A stretch of DNA of 64,000 bases, from contig NZ_JAUOPE010000003.1 in NCBI RefSeq assembly GCF_030546755.1, forward strand, positions 186,001 through 250,000, written 5' to 3'. Positions 44,256 to 53,134 of this stretch are shown piece after piece (within the stretch, counting starts at the first letter, position 1; every line of letters begins with the position of its first letter). The position numbers were made by a program, and so were the translations under genes. Below the pieces are notes generated by a model. That model had not been told where the DNA came from and searched no databases. It was given only the letters and a program-made list of their open reading frames with translations. The DNA is from Colwellia sp. 1_MG-2023. Lineage in GTDB: Bacteria > Pseudomonadota > Gammaproteobacteria > Enterobacterales > Alteromonadaceae.

Positions 44256-45133
44256 TATTGCTCCTTAAGACTCAATTGACGAATATGTCGATTGTTCTCT
44301 AGGTAAAAAATGGCATCGGCTGACTTAGAAATTGTATTGCAGGCTTGTACACTAAGTCTTTGAAAATATTGCGTGAAATTTAATATCTCTTCTGGAGACA
44401 TAATTTTTGAATCGGTTAAGTTTTCATGTCTCGCCTTTAATTTTTCCTCTTGTTCTAAACGCCATTTATATACACAATCAAAAGATGGCGCTTGTAAAGA
44501 CAACCAAAAATCCATCTTTTCATACAAAGGTTCATAGGTGGTTTTTAGTTGCTGATTGACGTAATTTCGCCAAATACCATTGGTGTCATGTTGTAATTCA
44601 AGTTCATTGATCGGAGATTTTAATTGCTCATCAGTTTGAGATTCTACGCCCCAACACCAACCTTCTAATAAGATAATATCTACGGGCTTGTCTATGTGCT
44701 GCCATTTCGTTTCAGGATAAGGTTCGTCTGTTGCTTTATTAAATCGAGGAATTTTAAAGCCTGTTTTTTGCTCACTTAACTGACTTATTACTTGTTTTAA
44801 TGCCGTAATGTCATGAGTGCCTGGCACGCCGCGTGTTGCCAACAAAGGATGTACGTTATCTGCAAGTGTTTTACGTTTTTGACGAGTTAGATAAAAATCA
44901 TCTAACGACATCACGATAACATTAAGTTTATAGGTGGTTGCTAAATACTCTGCAATGTAGTCAGTAAACGTTGATTTTCCACTACCTTGGCAACCATTAA
45001 TACCAACAAAGTAGGCGCCATCGCTTGCTTTAAATTGCTTAAAGATACTATCTGCGAGTGGTTGGTAATATTCTTCAACAGTTTGTTCGAATTCTTCGGG
45101 TAAACGGTGTTGCTTTATAAAAGTCGTTAGCAT
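44255..45133 (-). CDS. Glycerate kinase (D-glycerate 3-kinase, plant GLYK type)
   Basis: 292 residues from the ATG at 45133, which has GGGA just upstream; a GTG three codons earlier is possible. P-loop GINGCQGSGKST (residues about 44-55), then VIVMSLDDFYLTRQKRKTLA, RGVPGTHDI and FDCVYKWRLEQEEKLK are typical of the D-glycerate 3-kinase family. It would phosphorylate the glycerate released by the phosphorylase back to 3-phosphoglycerate, the GpgS acceptor. It is the first gene of the operon, directly behind a sigma-54 promoter with an upstream NtrC site. Confidence 0.85.
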   Translation of the reverse strand: MLTTFIKQHRLPEEFEQTVEEYYQPLADSIFKQFKASDGAYFVGINGCQGSGKSTFTDYIAEYLATTYKLNVIVMSLDDFYLTRQKRKTLADNVHPLLATRGVPGTHDITALKQVISQLSEQKTGFKIPRFNKATDEPYPETKWQHIDKPVDIILLEGWCWGVESQTDEQLKSPINELELQHDTNGIWRNYVNQQLKTTYEPLYEKMDFWLSLQAPSFDCVYKWRLEQEEKLKARHENLTDSKIMSPEEILNFTQYFQRLSVQACNTISKSADAIFYLENNRHIRQLSLKEQ

Positions 45134-45159
45134 AATTCCCACATCAATTAGTATGATTT

Positions 45160-45186
45160 AGTTTTATGATTTCAACTATTGTGCCA
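45160..45186 (-). promoter_or_regulatory. Sigma-54-type promoter of the glucosylglycerate operon
   Basis: On the minus strand TGGCAC-AATAG-TTGA matches TGGCAC-N5-TTGC except for the last base (GA instead of GC at -13/-12). Predicted start near 45160, 27 nt before the ATG at 45133. Confidence 0.55.
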
Positions 45187-45304
45187 TTTTATTAAGAGTT
45201 GTAATTTATTGTTTATCTCATTGTTTTTATTGTAATTAATTATTTTAGAAGAGAAAAAGCAATGGTTTAGTTAATAGTGTTAATTTGCACAATGAATTAT
45301 ATTT

Positions 45305-45321
45305 TGCACTATTTTGGTGCG
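45305..45321. promoter_or_regulatory. NtrC site upstream of the glucosylglycerate operon
   Basis: TGCACTATTTTGGTGCG has both half-sites TGCAC and GGTGC with the standard spacing, one mismatch at the last base. A weaker half (TGCACAATGAATTATA, 45286-45301) is adjacent. Centres are about 153 and 134 bases upstream of the predicted start. The rest of the 45143-45465 gap is AT-rich with no gene seen. Confidence 0.7.
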
Positions 45322-45465
45322 TTTTTCTTGGGGATATAGGGGGTAACGTGGTTATAAGGGGAGGGTTTTGTTAATAATTGTCATGACCAAATAACTATCT
45401 TGCTTTGGTCATGACATAAACAATAGTAAATAACTTTTATTAATTGTTTGAATTATTTAAATATT

Positions 45466-45876
45466 TTAAGTCGGGTATTGATCAAATTGTGCCGCAGCTT
45501 GGCCGGCTTCAAACCATACAGGTTTTTCTTCACAGAAAATGTTTGCTTGAGGAGTAATTTTTGGATCTCCTTCAAGATAACCAGCAGGTATGACTAATGC
45601 ACTGCCATCTCGACTTAAATAAGGAACTTGTGAGCCACATTCAGTACAAAAGCAATTACTAAACCTAACCGCATTGGGGAGATCAAAGCGTTTGATCAGC
45701 GCTTGGCCTTGGTGCCATTCAATTTTATCAGGTGCGGTAAAAATAAGTGATGCAAAGGCCGAGCCTGTTTTCTTTTGACAGCGATCACAATAGCATTGGT
45801 AGAATTTTTGAAAAGGCCCTTCAACCGTACTTTTAACTTTGCCGCATAAACAGCTTCCTGAAACTTTATTACTCAT
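45466..45876 (-). CDS. GFA family protein
   Basis: 136 residues of the glutathione-dependent formaldehyde-activating enzyme/centromere protein V (GFA/CENP-V) fold. The zinc-binding cysteines are in GSCLCGKVK, QCYCDRCQKKTGS and FCTECGSQVPYL. Length is normal. Most members are uncharacterised; activity on S-hydroxymethyl-glutathione should not be assumed. Monocistronic, reading away from regB. Confidence 0.85.
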   Translation of the reverse strand: MSNKVSGSCLCGKVKSTVEGPFQKFYQCYCDRCQKKTGSAFASLIFTAPDKIEWHQGQALIKRFDLPNAVRFSNCFCTECGSQVPYLSRDGSALVIPAGYLEGDPKITPQANIFCEEKPVWFEAGQAAAQFDQYPT

Positions 45877-46059
45877 TTTGATCCCTTTTAGCTATTACAA
45901 AAATTATGTTTGGTGAATACATCTATATAAGTTGATATCACAGGCTACGTCAATCTATTTAAATGGCAAAAAATTGATTTAATCACTTACAAAGATACTT
46001 TACTCGAGTAGCAAGATATTCAAATATCGGTATGATAATTGGCACTCTCTTTCACAGTA

Positions 46060-47310
46060 ATGCTTATGAACTTATTTAACTTTAAATCAATGGCGGTCAT
46101 TCAACGGCTATTTTTACTTCGCAGCTTAGCTATAGTAATACAGTTGACGACGGTATTGATTGTGTATTTTGTAATGTCTTTGCAAATATCACTCATGTCT
46201 TTATTGAGTGTTATTGCCATTGAAAGTCTGTTTCATTTTATTAGCATCTATGTTTTTAGAAATCGGCAAGCGGGCAATTGGGCAATCGTTTGTCAATTAT
46301 TAGCGGATATCTTTTTTCTCAGTATTTTACTTTCATTAAGTGGCGGCGCTACTAATGCGTTTGTCTCTTTATTATTATTGCCGATTATTATTGCAGCGGT
46401 CAGTTTGCCATCCCGTTATTTGTCTATCATTTCATTGTCTGCCATCAGTTCTTACAGCATTCTATTATTTAGAATGCCTGAACATACCATGCATCAAATG
46501 GACATGAGTAATCATTTTTTTGCTATGTGGGCTAACTTTTTATTATCCGTTGTTGTGGTGACTATTGTTGTAGGAGCTATGGCTCGAATTATTACTAATA
46601 GAGAACAAGCGATTGCTAAACAACGAGAAGAACAATTAAAAAGTGAGCAATTACTGTCGTTAGGGGTTGCATCAGCTCAGGTGACTCATCAACTTGCTAC
46701 GCCACTTGCTAATATTCAGTTGTTGTTTGATGAATTATTAGAAGATCATCCTGAACACCTTGCTGTGCAATCAATGCGTCATCCCTTAGAGCAATGTCGC
46801 GAGCAATTAGGGTATTTTCGTAATTTAGCGGCATCGATTCGAGAAGAGAACACCGAAATAATCAGTGTTACTGAATTACTTTGTCAGTTCAATGATAGTT
46901 TGCACTTACATTTTCCTGAGCAAGTAGTTGATATTATTCAAGATGAAGAAATAAACGCATATGTTCAATCTGACGATATGTTGATATCTGCATTACTGAA
47001 TTTAATTCAAAATGCTATTCGCGCAAATAAAGAACAAAATGAAAGTAAAATAACCTTAACGGTTTATACAAGTAAAAGTGCTTTGCATTTAGTGATCAGA
47101 GATTTTGGTGCCGGCATTGAAGCAAATCTCAATAAAGATCAGGCAGATTTATTAGGTGAAAAGCTAGTTGAAAGTAGTAATGGCTTAGGAATGGCAATAT
47201 TATTATCAAATACGACAATAAATCGTTTGCAAGGCAGTTTGAAGTTAGCGAATCATTCAGAAAAAGGCTGTGTTGCTCATGTTAAATTAACGTTAGTACA
47301 GAGAAAATAA
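46060..47310 (+). CDS. regB: RegB/PrrB-type redox sensor histidine kinase
   Basis: About 416 residues from the ATG at 46060 (another ATG at 46066; an upstream TTG is less likely; no clear ribosome site). Six hydrophobic helices occupy the first 170 residues. LSGGATNAFVSLL contains the GGxxNPF quinone-site heptapeptide of RegB with Pro replaced by Ala. H-box ASAQVTHQLATPLANIQ matches RegB (HxLxTPL). The ATPase domain has LLNLIQNAIRAN, IRDFGAGI and SNGLGMAILL. The redox cysteine near the H-box of Rhodobacter RegB is not evident. The response regulator follows after 7 bases. Confidence 0.8.
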   Translation: MLMNLFNFKSMAVIQRLFLLRSLAIVIQLTTVLIVYFVMSLQISLMSLLSVIAIESLFHFISIYVFRNRQAGNWAIVCQLLADIFFLSILLSLSGGATNAFVSLLLLPIIIAAVSLPSRYLSIISLSAISSYSILLFRMPEHTMHQMDMSNHFFAMWANFLLSVVVVTIVVGAMARIITNREQAIAKQREEQLKSEQLLSLGVASAQVTHQLATPLANIQLLFDELLEDHPEHLAVQSMRHPLEQCREQLGYFRNLAASIREENTEIISVTELLCQFNDSLHLHFPEQVVDIIQDEEINAYVQSDDMLISALLNLIQNAIRANKEQNESKITLTVYTSKSALHLVIRDFGAGIEANLNKDQADLLGEKLVESSNGLGMAILLSNTTINRLQGSLKLANHSEKGCVAHVKLTLVQRK

Positions 47311-47317
47311 TCAATAG

Positions 47318-47857
47318 ATGAAGTTATTAATAATAGAAGATGATGAGGCGTTTGCCGCGACGCTATTAAGGCGATTAACTAAGCAAGGTTTTGAGTGTCA
47401 AGTGACTCATCAGGCTGATGAAGCGTTACATGTTTGCCATTTATTTCGACCAGAATATTTAATTTTAGATATGAAGCTTGCTAAAGAAAACGGTTTATTA
47501 CTGATTAAGCCAATTCGTGCGTTGCTGCCGAATATTCGTATCGTTTTATTAACTGGTTTTGCCAGTATCGCCACTGCGGTTGAGGCAATTCAAATGGGCG
47601 CTGACGATTATTTAGCCAAACCGGTTGATACCAAAATGCTGTTAAAGGCGCTAAATGGGCATGAAAGTAAAGAGGTGAGCACCTTAGATTCGACATTAAA
47701 TGAAAACAAACCCATGTCGCCTGAACGCTTAGAGTGGGAACATATTAATCAAGTATTAAGTAGTAATAATGGCAATGTCTCTGAAACGGCTCGTCAATTA
47801 GGTATGCATCGACGAACGTTACAACGAAAACTTCAACGAAAACCAGTGGTTAGTTAA
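47318..47857 (+). CDS. regA: RegA/ActR-type response regulator
   Basis: 179 residues. Receiver domain with acidic pair DD (8-9), phosphoacceptor Asp51 (YLILDMKLAKENG) and Lys near 101 (DDYLAKPVD). The C-terminal Fis-type helix-turn-helix (LEWEHINQVLSSNNGNVSETARQLGMHRRTLQRKLQ; about 138-175) is characteristic of RegA/PrrA/ActR, which lack an AAA domain. It forms an operon with regB. In other bacteria this pair sets respiratory and redox genes in response to quinone state. Targets here are unknown. Confidence 0.9.
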   Translation: MKLLIIEDDEAFAATLLRRLTKQGFECQVTHQADEALHVCHLFRPEYLILDMKLAKENGLLLIKPIRALLPNIRIVLLTGFASIATAVEAIQMGADDYLAKPVDTKMLLKALNGHESKEVSTLDSTLNENKPMSPERLEWEHINQVLSSNNGNVSETARQLGMHRRTLQRKLQRKPVVS

Positions 47858-48007
47858 ATTTCAGGACTGAAAATATATTGTGCTGGTAACAAGTATTTGA
47901 TGAAGAATTACAGAGTATTACATGTATCCATAATTATGGTAAAGTTGATAGTACTTATGTGTAAATTACGGTTTGCTTGTTTAAATTTGGCAATGAAAAA
48001 GGAACTT

Positions 48008-50755
48008 ATGAAACATTTTATTTATCTATTAATGGTTGGCTTGCTATTTTCATGTAGCAAACAATCTAGTGAAGATCACATTGCAGCGGCGAAAAAAAGT
48101 ATCGCATCCGAAGATTACAACGCAGCGACTATTGAACTAAAAAATGCCATTAAAGCTTCGCCGACATTAGCTGAAGCACGATTTTTACTGGGTAAGATGC
48201 ATTTAAAAAATCAAGATTATCAAAGTGCTGAAAAAGAATTAAATAAAGCGTTAGAGTTAAATTATCCTGTTAACGAAGTACTGCCGTTATTATCTCAAGC
48301 TTATCAAAAAACACGTTCTGATGTCGCGTTAATCGGTCTTTCTCATCAAGAAGATGGTCTAACACCAAATGAAAGAGCAGAGATTGCCTTTTATAAAATT
48401 CAAGCCATGTTTCGTTTAGATCAATCAGAAAAAGCACAAGCGCTTATTGATGAAGTACAAAAAACTGATACAGACTCGGTTTTTAAAACCTTAGCCTTAG
48501 TTTATTCGCTACTGATTGATGAGAAAATTGAAGCAGCGCAAATGCAATTAGAAGCTATTATCAAAAGTGAGCCAAAACAAGCCGACGCTTTGAAATTACA
48601 AGCATTAATTGCTTTAAAAAGAGGTGACCAAACATTAGCTGCAGATACCTATGGGGCTTATTTATCGTACTACCCTAATGATTTAGAGATAGCGTTTATT
48701 AATGCTCGTTTGCTCGTAGAATTGAATCGCACAAAAGAAGCTGAACCTATCATAGATAAATTATTGGCAATTAATGAAGATAATGGCTTGTTAAATCAAT
48801 TAAAAGGCATTGCAAGATTTAACGAAAAAGATAATGAAAAAGCATTGTTCCATACAGAAAAAGCGATTACTGCAATGCCATCAGACCCAGCATTAAGGTT
48901 GTTAGCTGCTTATAGCGCCTATCGTTTAAAAAATTACGAAGTCACTCACCAACATTTATCAATTATTGCTGAACAATTGCCACCAAATCATGAAGCATTG
49001 AGGTTATTGGCAGCGAGTCAATTACATTTAGGTTTTACTAAAGAAGCTGGCGAAACAGTTAACTCTCTTGGCGAGTTGTCAGAAAAAGACAACTCGTTAG
49101 TTTCCAGTGTTGGTCTGGCACTTGTTAATAGTGGTGAAGTAAAACAAGCTAGAAATATACTAAGTAAATCTACCGAAATAGGAGCTGAAACAGCAGAAGA
49201 TCTTACGCGTTTAGGATTATTGAAACTTTCATTAAATGATGTTGAAGGTATCGCTAATCTAGAAACAGCCTTAGATAAAAAACCCGACCAAGAAATTACG
49301 CGCCATACTTTAGCCACCGCTTATTTAACAACACAGCAATTTGATAAAGCAATGAAATTGGCTCAACGGTGGAAGTCAGCCGACAACGAAGATGAACAAG
49401 CGTATTTATTAACAGCGAGTGTTTATTTTCAACAAGAAAAATTTGACCGTGCAAAAGCTGAATATCAACAGATATTATCGTTTAATCCAGAGCATATAGG
49501 TGCAAGACTCGCATTGGTTGATTTAGCTGCACGAGAAAAAGATTACCCAACAGCAAAGCGAGAAATTGATGCTTTATTAGCAATAGAACCGTCAAATGTT
49601 GCTGCTTTAGTGAAGCTTTATCAATATCAATCTAATCAAGGGGAGTCTGATAAAGCGGTTAACGTCATCGAACAGCATTTCAAAGAGTCTCCTGATAATC
49701 AAGCCATGCGGTTATTGTTAGCCAAAGTATATTTACAAGAAAACAAACCGGAAAAAACCGCTGAATTATTAGGTGATTTTGATGATAAAAATGCGCCAAA
49801 AATTTATTGGCAGTCTTTAGGCCAAGCTTATTTCAAGATGAAAGACTTTCAAAAAGTTCAAAACCATTATCAGCGTTGGTTAGAAAAAGAGCCGGCAGAT
49901 CGTGATGCGATCTTGAGTAATTTATTATTATTAGATAATCAACGTAAGTACGAACAAGCGTTAACGCTGAGTGCTCAATATATTGCTAATTTTCCAAATG
50001 ATGTTGAGATAGCATTGCTACATATTCATTTTCTATTAATTTCAGGAGATTTTGCCACAGCGGATACACAATTAACGTTAATTCCTGAACAAGCGAAAGG
50101 TTTGCCATTTACTAAAGGGTTAATCGGGCAACTACAACTAAATAAAAAGCAATATAGTCAAGCATTAGTTAATTTAACGGCAGCCTATAATGCGCAGCCA
50201 ACCTCTCGAAATGTAAATTTAGTTTATTTCTGTTTAATTAATTCGGGTCAAAAAGAGCAAGGCTATGATTTTTTACAACAGCATGTGACTAACAATGAAA
50301 ATGATGTAGCAAGTTTGATGCATTTAGCGCAACTACAAATTACTAAAGATACCGAAGCTGCAATTAAAAGTTATGAACGTGTACTGACAATTACTGATGA
50401 TAATTTTATCGCCTTGAATAATTTAGCTTACTTTTATTTAGAACGTAATCAATTAGATAAAGCTCAACAGCATGCAGAAAAAGCGCTGGCGTTAAAACCA
50501 AATATGGCTGATGTATTAGACACGGTTGGCCGTATTCATTTAGCGAAAAAAGAATATGAACCTGCGGTTAAGTACTTAACTAAGGCCGTTACTGAAAATG
50601 GTGATAATGAAGAAATATATTTAAATTACGTTGAAGCCTTGTTATTGAATAATAATAAAGTGCTGGCGCAAAGAAAAATAACGCAAAAAACGTTTAAAAA
50701 TTCGGTGTCAATTAAACGTGCTGCAGAATTAAAACAAGCTTATCAACTTGATTAA
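48008..50755 (+). CDS. prsT: PrsT-like TPR repeat lipoprotein
   Basis: 915 residues from the ATG at 48008, with AAAAAGGAA close upstream and a lipoprotein signal ending in LLFSC (lipobox); earlier in-frame ATGs would ruin the signal. The mature part is a continuous TPR solenoid, about 20 repeats (SEDYNAATIELKNAIKASP, DYQSAEKELNKALELN, ...). This is the pattern of PrsT, the TPR protein of PEP-CTERM/exosortase loci. No exosortase, PEP-CTERM target or prsK/prsR lies in the window, so it is an orphan here or the locus is elsewhere. It follows regBA by 150 bases with a possible separate promoter. Confidence 0.7.
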   Translation: MKHFIYLLMVGLLFSCSKQSSEDHIAAAKKSIASEDYNAATIELKNAIKASPTLAEARFLLGKMHLKNQDYQSAEKELNKALELNYPVNEVLPLLSQAYQKTRSDVALIGLSHQEDGLTPNERAEIAFYKIQAMFRLDQSEKAQALIDEVQKTDTDSVFKTLALVYSLLIDEKIEAAQMQLEAIIKSEPKQADALKLQALIALKRGDQTLAADTYGAYLSYYPNDLEIAFINARLLVELNRTKEAEPIIDKLLAINEDNGLLNQLKGIARFNEKDNEKALFHTEKAITAMPSDPALRLLAAYSAYRLKNYEVTHQHLSIIAEQLPPNHEALRLLAASQLHLGFTKEAGETVNSLGELSEKDNSLVSSVGLALVNSGEVKQARNILSKSTEIGAETAEDLTRLGLLKLSLNDVEGIANLETALDKKPDQEITRHTLATAYLTTQQFDKAMKLAQRWKSADNEDEQAYLLTASVYFQQEKFDRAKAEYQQILSFNPEHIGARLALVDLAAREKDYPTAKREIDALLAIEPSNVAALVKLYQYQSNQGESDKAVNVIEQHFKESPDNQAMRLLLAKVYLQENKPEKTAELLGDFDDKNAPKIYWQSLGQAYFKMKDFQKVQNHYQRWLEKEPADRDAILSNLLLLDNQRKYEQALTLSAQYIANFPNDVEIALLHIHFLLISGDFATADTQLTLIPEQAKGLPFTKGLIGQLQLNKKQYSQALVNLTAAYNAQPTSRNVNLVYFCLINSGQKEQGYDFLQQHVTNNENDVASLMHLAQLQITKDTEAAIKSYERVLTITDDNFIALNNLAYFYLERNQLDKAQQHAEKALALKPNMADVLDTVGRIHLAKKEYEPAVKYLTKAVTENGDNEEIYLNYVEALLLNNNKVLAQRKITQKTFKNSVSIKRAAELKQAYQLD

Positions 50756-50783
50756 ATACTCAGGTTAACCAAATAAATTATTA

Positions 50784-51097
50784 GGGGCTGTTGATCTTTC
50801 GCGGTTAAATTTTGTTCGAGATAAAATCGTTTTAATCGCGGCGAGTAGTGTGTAACCTAGTCATTCTAAGTAAATACTACTCAACAAAGCGTAAAACGAT
50901 TTTAGCCGAATCCTTCGGACAGCGTTTGTTGGTCATTTTTATGGCGTTGCCCCACAAGGATGTGGGGTAAGGTGACTTTGCAGGAGCATAAAGTCTTTAT
51001 CGCCTTTGTATGTGGAACAACCCTATTACAAAGGCTCTGCCTTATATAAATACCCAACAAAATGCGGCAAAAACAATCTCGAAAGTTCAACAGTCCC
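50784..51097 (-). mobile_element. MITE copy 3 (inverted relative to copy 1)
   Basis: 314 bp, ends GGGGCTGTTGATCTTTCG (50784-50801) and CGAAAGTTCAACAGTCCC (51080-51097), TA on both sides (50782-50783 and 51098-51099). It is highly similar to the reverse complement of copy 1 over its whole length (for example the AAAACGATTTTAGCC and GCATAAAGTCTTTATCGCC segments). Confidence 0.8.
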
Positions 51098-51112
51098 TAG
51101 GTATTATGACTT

Positions 51113-51146
51113 AAACCATCGTTCATTTATGTTCGATGGTTTTTTA
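51113..51146. terminator. Bidirectional terminator between prsT and cysG-like genes
   Basis: AAACCATCG (51113-51121) and CGATGGTTT (51134-51142) with a T6 run on the plus strand and A run on the other. Confidence 0.75.
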
Positions 51147-51159
51147 TTTTAATGAGTAT

Positions 51160-52125
51160 TTATTTGCCGCTGATTAACTCTTTTGTGCTGATCTGACTTA
51201 ATGTTAGTGCCGAGTTATGAGGCAATACATGGTGCTCTGCTAATAGGTAGATGACTTTATTTCCCGCCTCAGCCAGTTCTATCGCATGTTGATAATTTAT
51301 TAACATTGTTGAAGGAATACTTTGTGGAAACTTGTCTGCATCACGGCGAATATATTCTATTAAATCAAGATTAACTTTTTCATCATAAAAAACAGCATCC
51401 GCAAATTGCATATCTCGGTGGGCTGCTAAAGTTAAGTGATCTGGATCGCCATCTAAGGTATGAATAAAGGTAATTTCACCTTGAGGTGGCGGTACTTCTT
51501 CATTCAAACTGAGGATTAGTTGTTGTTCTGCTTGTTGGTCGTTACCTTGCAAAATAGCATTGCCAATAGCACCACGCAAGGTTGCTTCCCAAAATGAACG
51601 ACGATTTCGTAGACCTTTTATTCTTGCTTTTACGTGATCTCTAAACTTTAGCGAAAAATCGGCAAGTTTACCGTAGCCAGCAGGTAATGTTTTTTCAATC
51701 TGTTCGCGCAACATTCTGAGTAAAATGGGTGCACTTCCTGAACTCGACATTGCTATTAATATCGGTGAACGATCAATAATGGCGGGGGTTATATAACTAC
51801 AAAGTGCTGGCTGATCAACCACATTAACGAGTATTTTAAGAGCTTCGGCTTCTTGAGATATCGCTTGATTAACTAAGGCATCATCAGTTGCTGCAATTAC
51901 TAAATTAAAGCAAGAAAGTTCACCCTGTTGATAATTATGCCTTATCCATTGCAGGTTATTGTCGTTAACTAATCGTTCAACACTTGCATTAACCTGCTCG
52001 CTCATCACGGTAATGTTGCTAGTAGTTTTTAACAATAATTCTATTTTACGAGCAGCGACATCCCCGCCGCCAATAATGATAGCCTTGATTTTATCTGAGG
52101 TTAAAAAAATAGGAAAATAATTCAT
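51160..52125 (-). CDS. cysG: Siroheme synthase with intact dehydrogenase half and truncated methyltransferase half
   Basis: 321 residues. The N-terminal half (1-205) is the precorrin-2 dehydrogenase/sirohydrochlorin ferrochelatase domain: NAD loop IIGGGDVAARKIELLLK, VIAATDDALVNQAIS, VDQPALCSYITPAII, SSSGSAPILLRMLREQIE. The tail (about 218-321) matches only the start of the uroporphyrinogen methyltransferase half (GDPDHLTLAAHRDMQFADAVFYDEKV, EYIRRDADKF, AEAGNKVIYLL), and the GxGPGDP loop has become HTLDGDPD. The substrate and active-site remainder is missing, so methyltransferase activity is not expected. A separate cobA-type enzyme would be needed. Confidence 0.8.
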   Translation of the reverse strand: MNYFPIFLTSDKIKAIIIGGGDVAARKIELLLKTTSNITVMSEQVNASVERLVNDNNLQWIRHNYQQGELSCFNLVIAATDDALVNQAISQEAEALKILVNVVDQPALCSYITPAIIDRSPILIAMSSSGSAPILLRMLREQIEKTLPAGYGKLADFSLKFRDHVKARIKGLRNRRSFWEATLRGAIGNAILQGNDQQAEQQLILSLNEEVPPPQGEITFIHTLDGDPDHLTLAAHRDMQFADAVFYDEKVNLDLIEYIRRDADKFPQSIPSTMLINYQHAIELAEAGNKVIYLLAEHHVLPHNSALTLSQISTKELISGK

Positions 52126-52192
52126 ACTAAGCGGTAAACTTTTAATTTGTTAATGTTTGTATTTGCAATGAGTTTGATTGACTTGTGGCTCA

Positions 52193-53008
52193 TTATGAAT
52201 GCGGAGGCGTTAATTGCCATTTTGTCATAATTTGCTGATATCGACCATCAGCTTTTATCACTTCAAAACTGTTTTTTACTTTTTCAATAATGGCTTTGTC
52301 GGTGGCTAAATTTGCAGCTAGATAAAGATCCGAAGCAAAATCGTTAATTTCATAAACAAGTTCTACTTCGTCAGGATCAAAAGATGCTTTCATTATTTCA
52401 TGTCGCCAAATAATACTATTAGTAAAGACTAAATCTGTTTTACCCGTAAAGAGTTGGTTCCAAAGTGCGGGGTATTTATTGCTTACATAAAGGTTTTTTT
52501 TGTGGGTAAAGCCTTTGTTTAAAAGGTAATTTTCTGCTAAATCGTGTCTGATTGCCCCAACAGCATATTGCTTGGCTTGTTCGATGCTATCTAAGTGAAT
52601 ATTTGCATTGCTCCTTAAAGCTGCAAAATATGATTGTATGGTAAATAATTTTCCAAGCCAGATAAACTTTGCTTCTCTTTCTTCGCTTCTCAGCATTGAA
52701 AAAATAAAGGTATTTGGTTTTTTTATTGCCAACTCGTAACTTCTAGCCCATGGAAAAATCGAAATTTTTGCATCAATGCCAGAGTCTTCAATTATTAAGT
52801 TTACTAGCTCAATTAGAGCTCCTGACGGGGGCTGGTTGGCGGCATCAATTTGTAAAGGAGGGAGATCTTCGGTAACAAATTGAATTTTTATACTTTTGTG
52901 GTTTTCATTAGCGAGTCTTTCATCCGCAAGGTTTTCATCCGCAAGACAATGAAAAGTTAAGGAAACAATGGCTAAAGAACCTATGAGAGTTAACAATCGT
53001 GATAGCAC
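52193..53008 (-). CDS. Periplasmic binding protein (SBP family 3-like)
   Basis: 271 residues with a signal peptide (1-24). Binding-fold landmarks FVTEDLPPLQIDAANQPPSGALIELVNLI, SIFPWARSYELAIKKPNTFIFSMLRSEEREAKFIW and a C-terminal FEVIKADGRYQQIMTKWQL resemble the other two such proteins in this window. Between the signal and the mature domain, ADENLADERLANEN is a short internal repeat. No transporter genes adjacent; separate from the cysG-like gene by 67 bases. Likely a periplasmic sensor or orphan binding protein. Confidence 0.65.
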   Translation of the reverse strand: MLSRLLTLIGSLAIVSLTFHCLADENLADERLANENHKSIKIQFVTEDLPPLQIDAANQPPSGALIELVNLIIEDSGIDAKISIFPWARSYELAIKKPNTFIFSMLRSEEREAKFIWLGKLFTIQSYFAALRSNANIHLDSIEQAKQYAVGAIRHDLAENYLLNKGFTHKKNLYVSNKYPALWNQLFTGKTDLVFTNSIIWRHEIMKASFDPDEVELVYEINDFASDLYLAANLATDKAIIEKVKNSFEVIKADGRYQQIMTKWQLTPPHS

Positions 53009-53134
53009 CGTATTGTTTTCCTTCGTCGATGAAATTCAATCCTTTTATATTGTCTTGCGATAAATCAAATAGCAATCAATTTTTATAACGATAAGTGATA
53101 AACTGTTACTAATATTAATGAATAGAGTAAAGAA

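Noticed and set aside
46040-46056. Sigma-54-like TGGCACTCTCTTTCAC before regB
   Set aside because: The -12 GC is CA and the predicted start would fall at or after the start codon.
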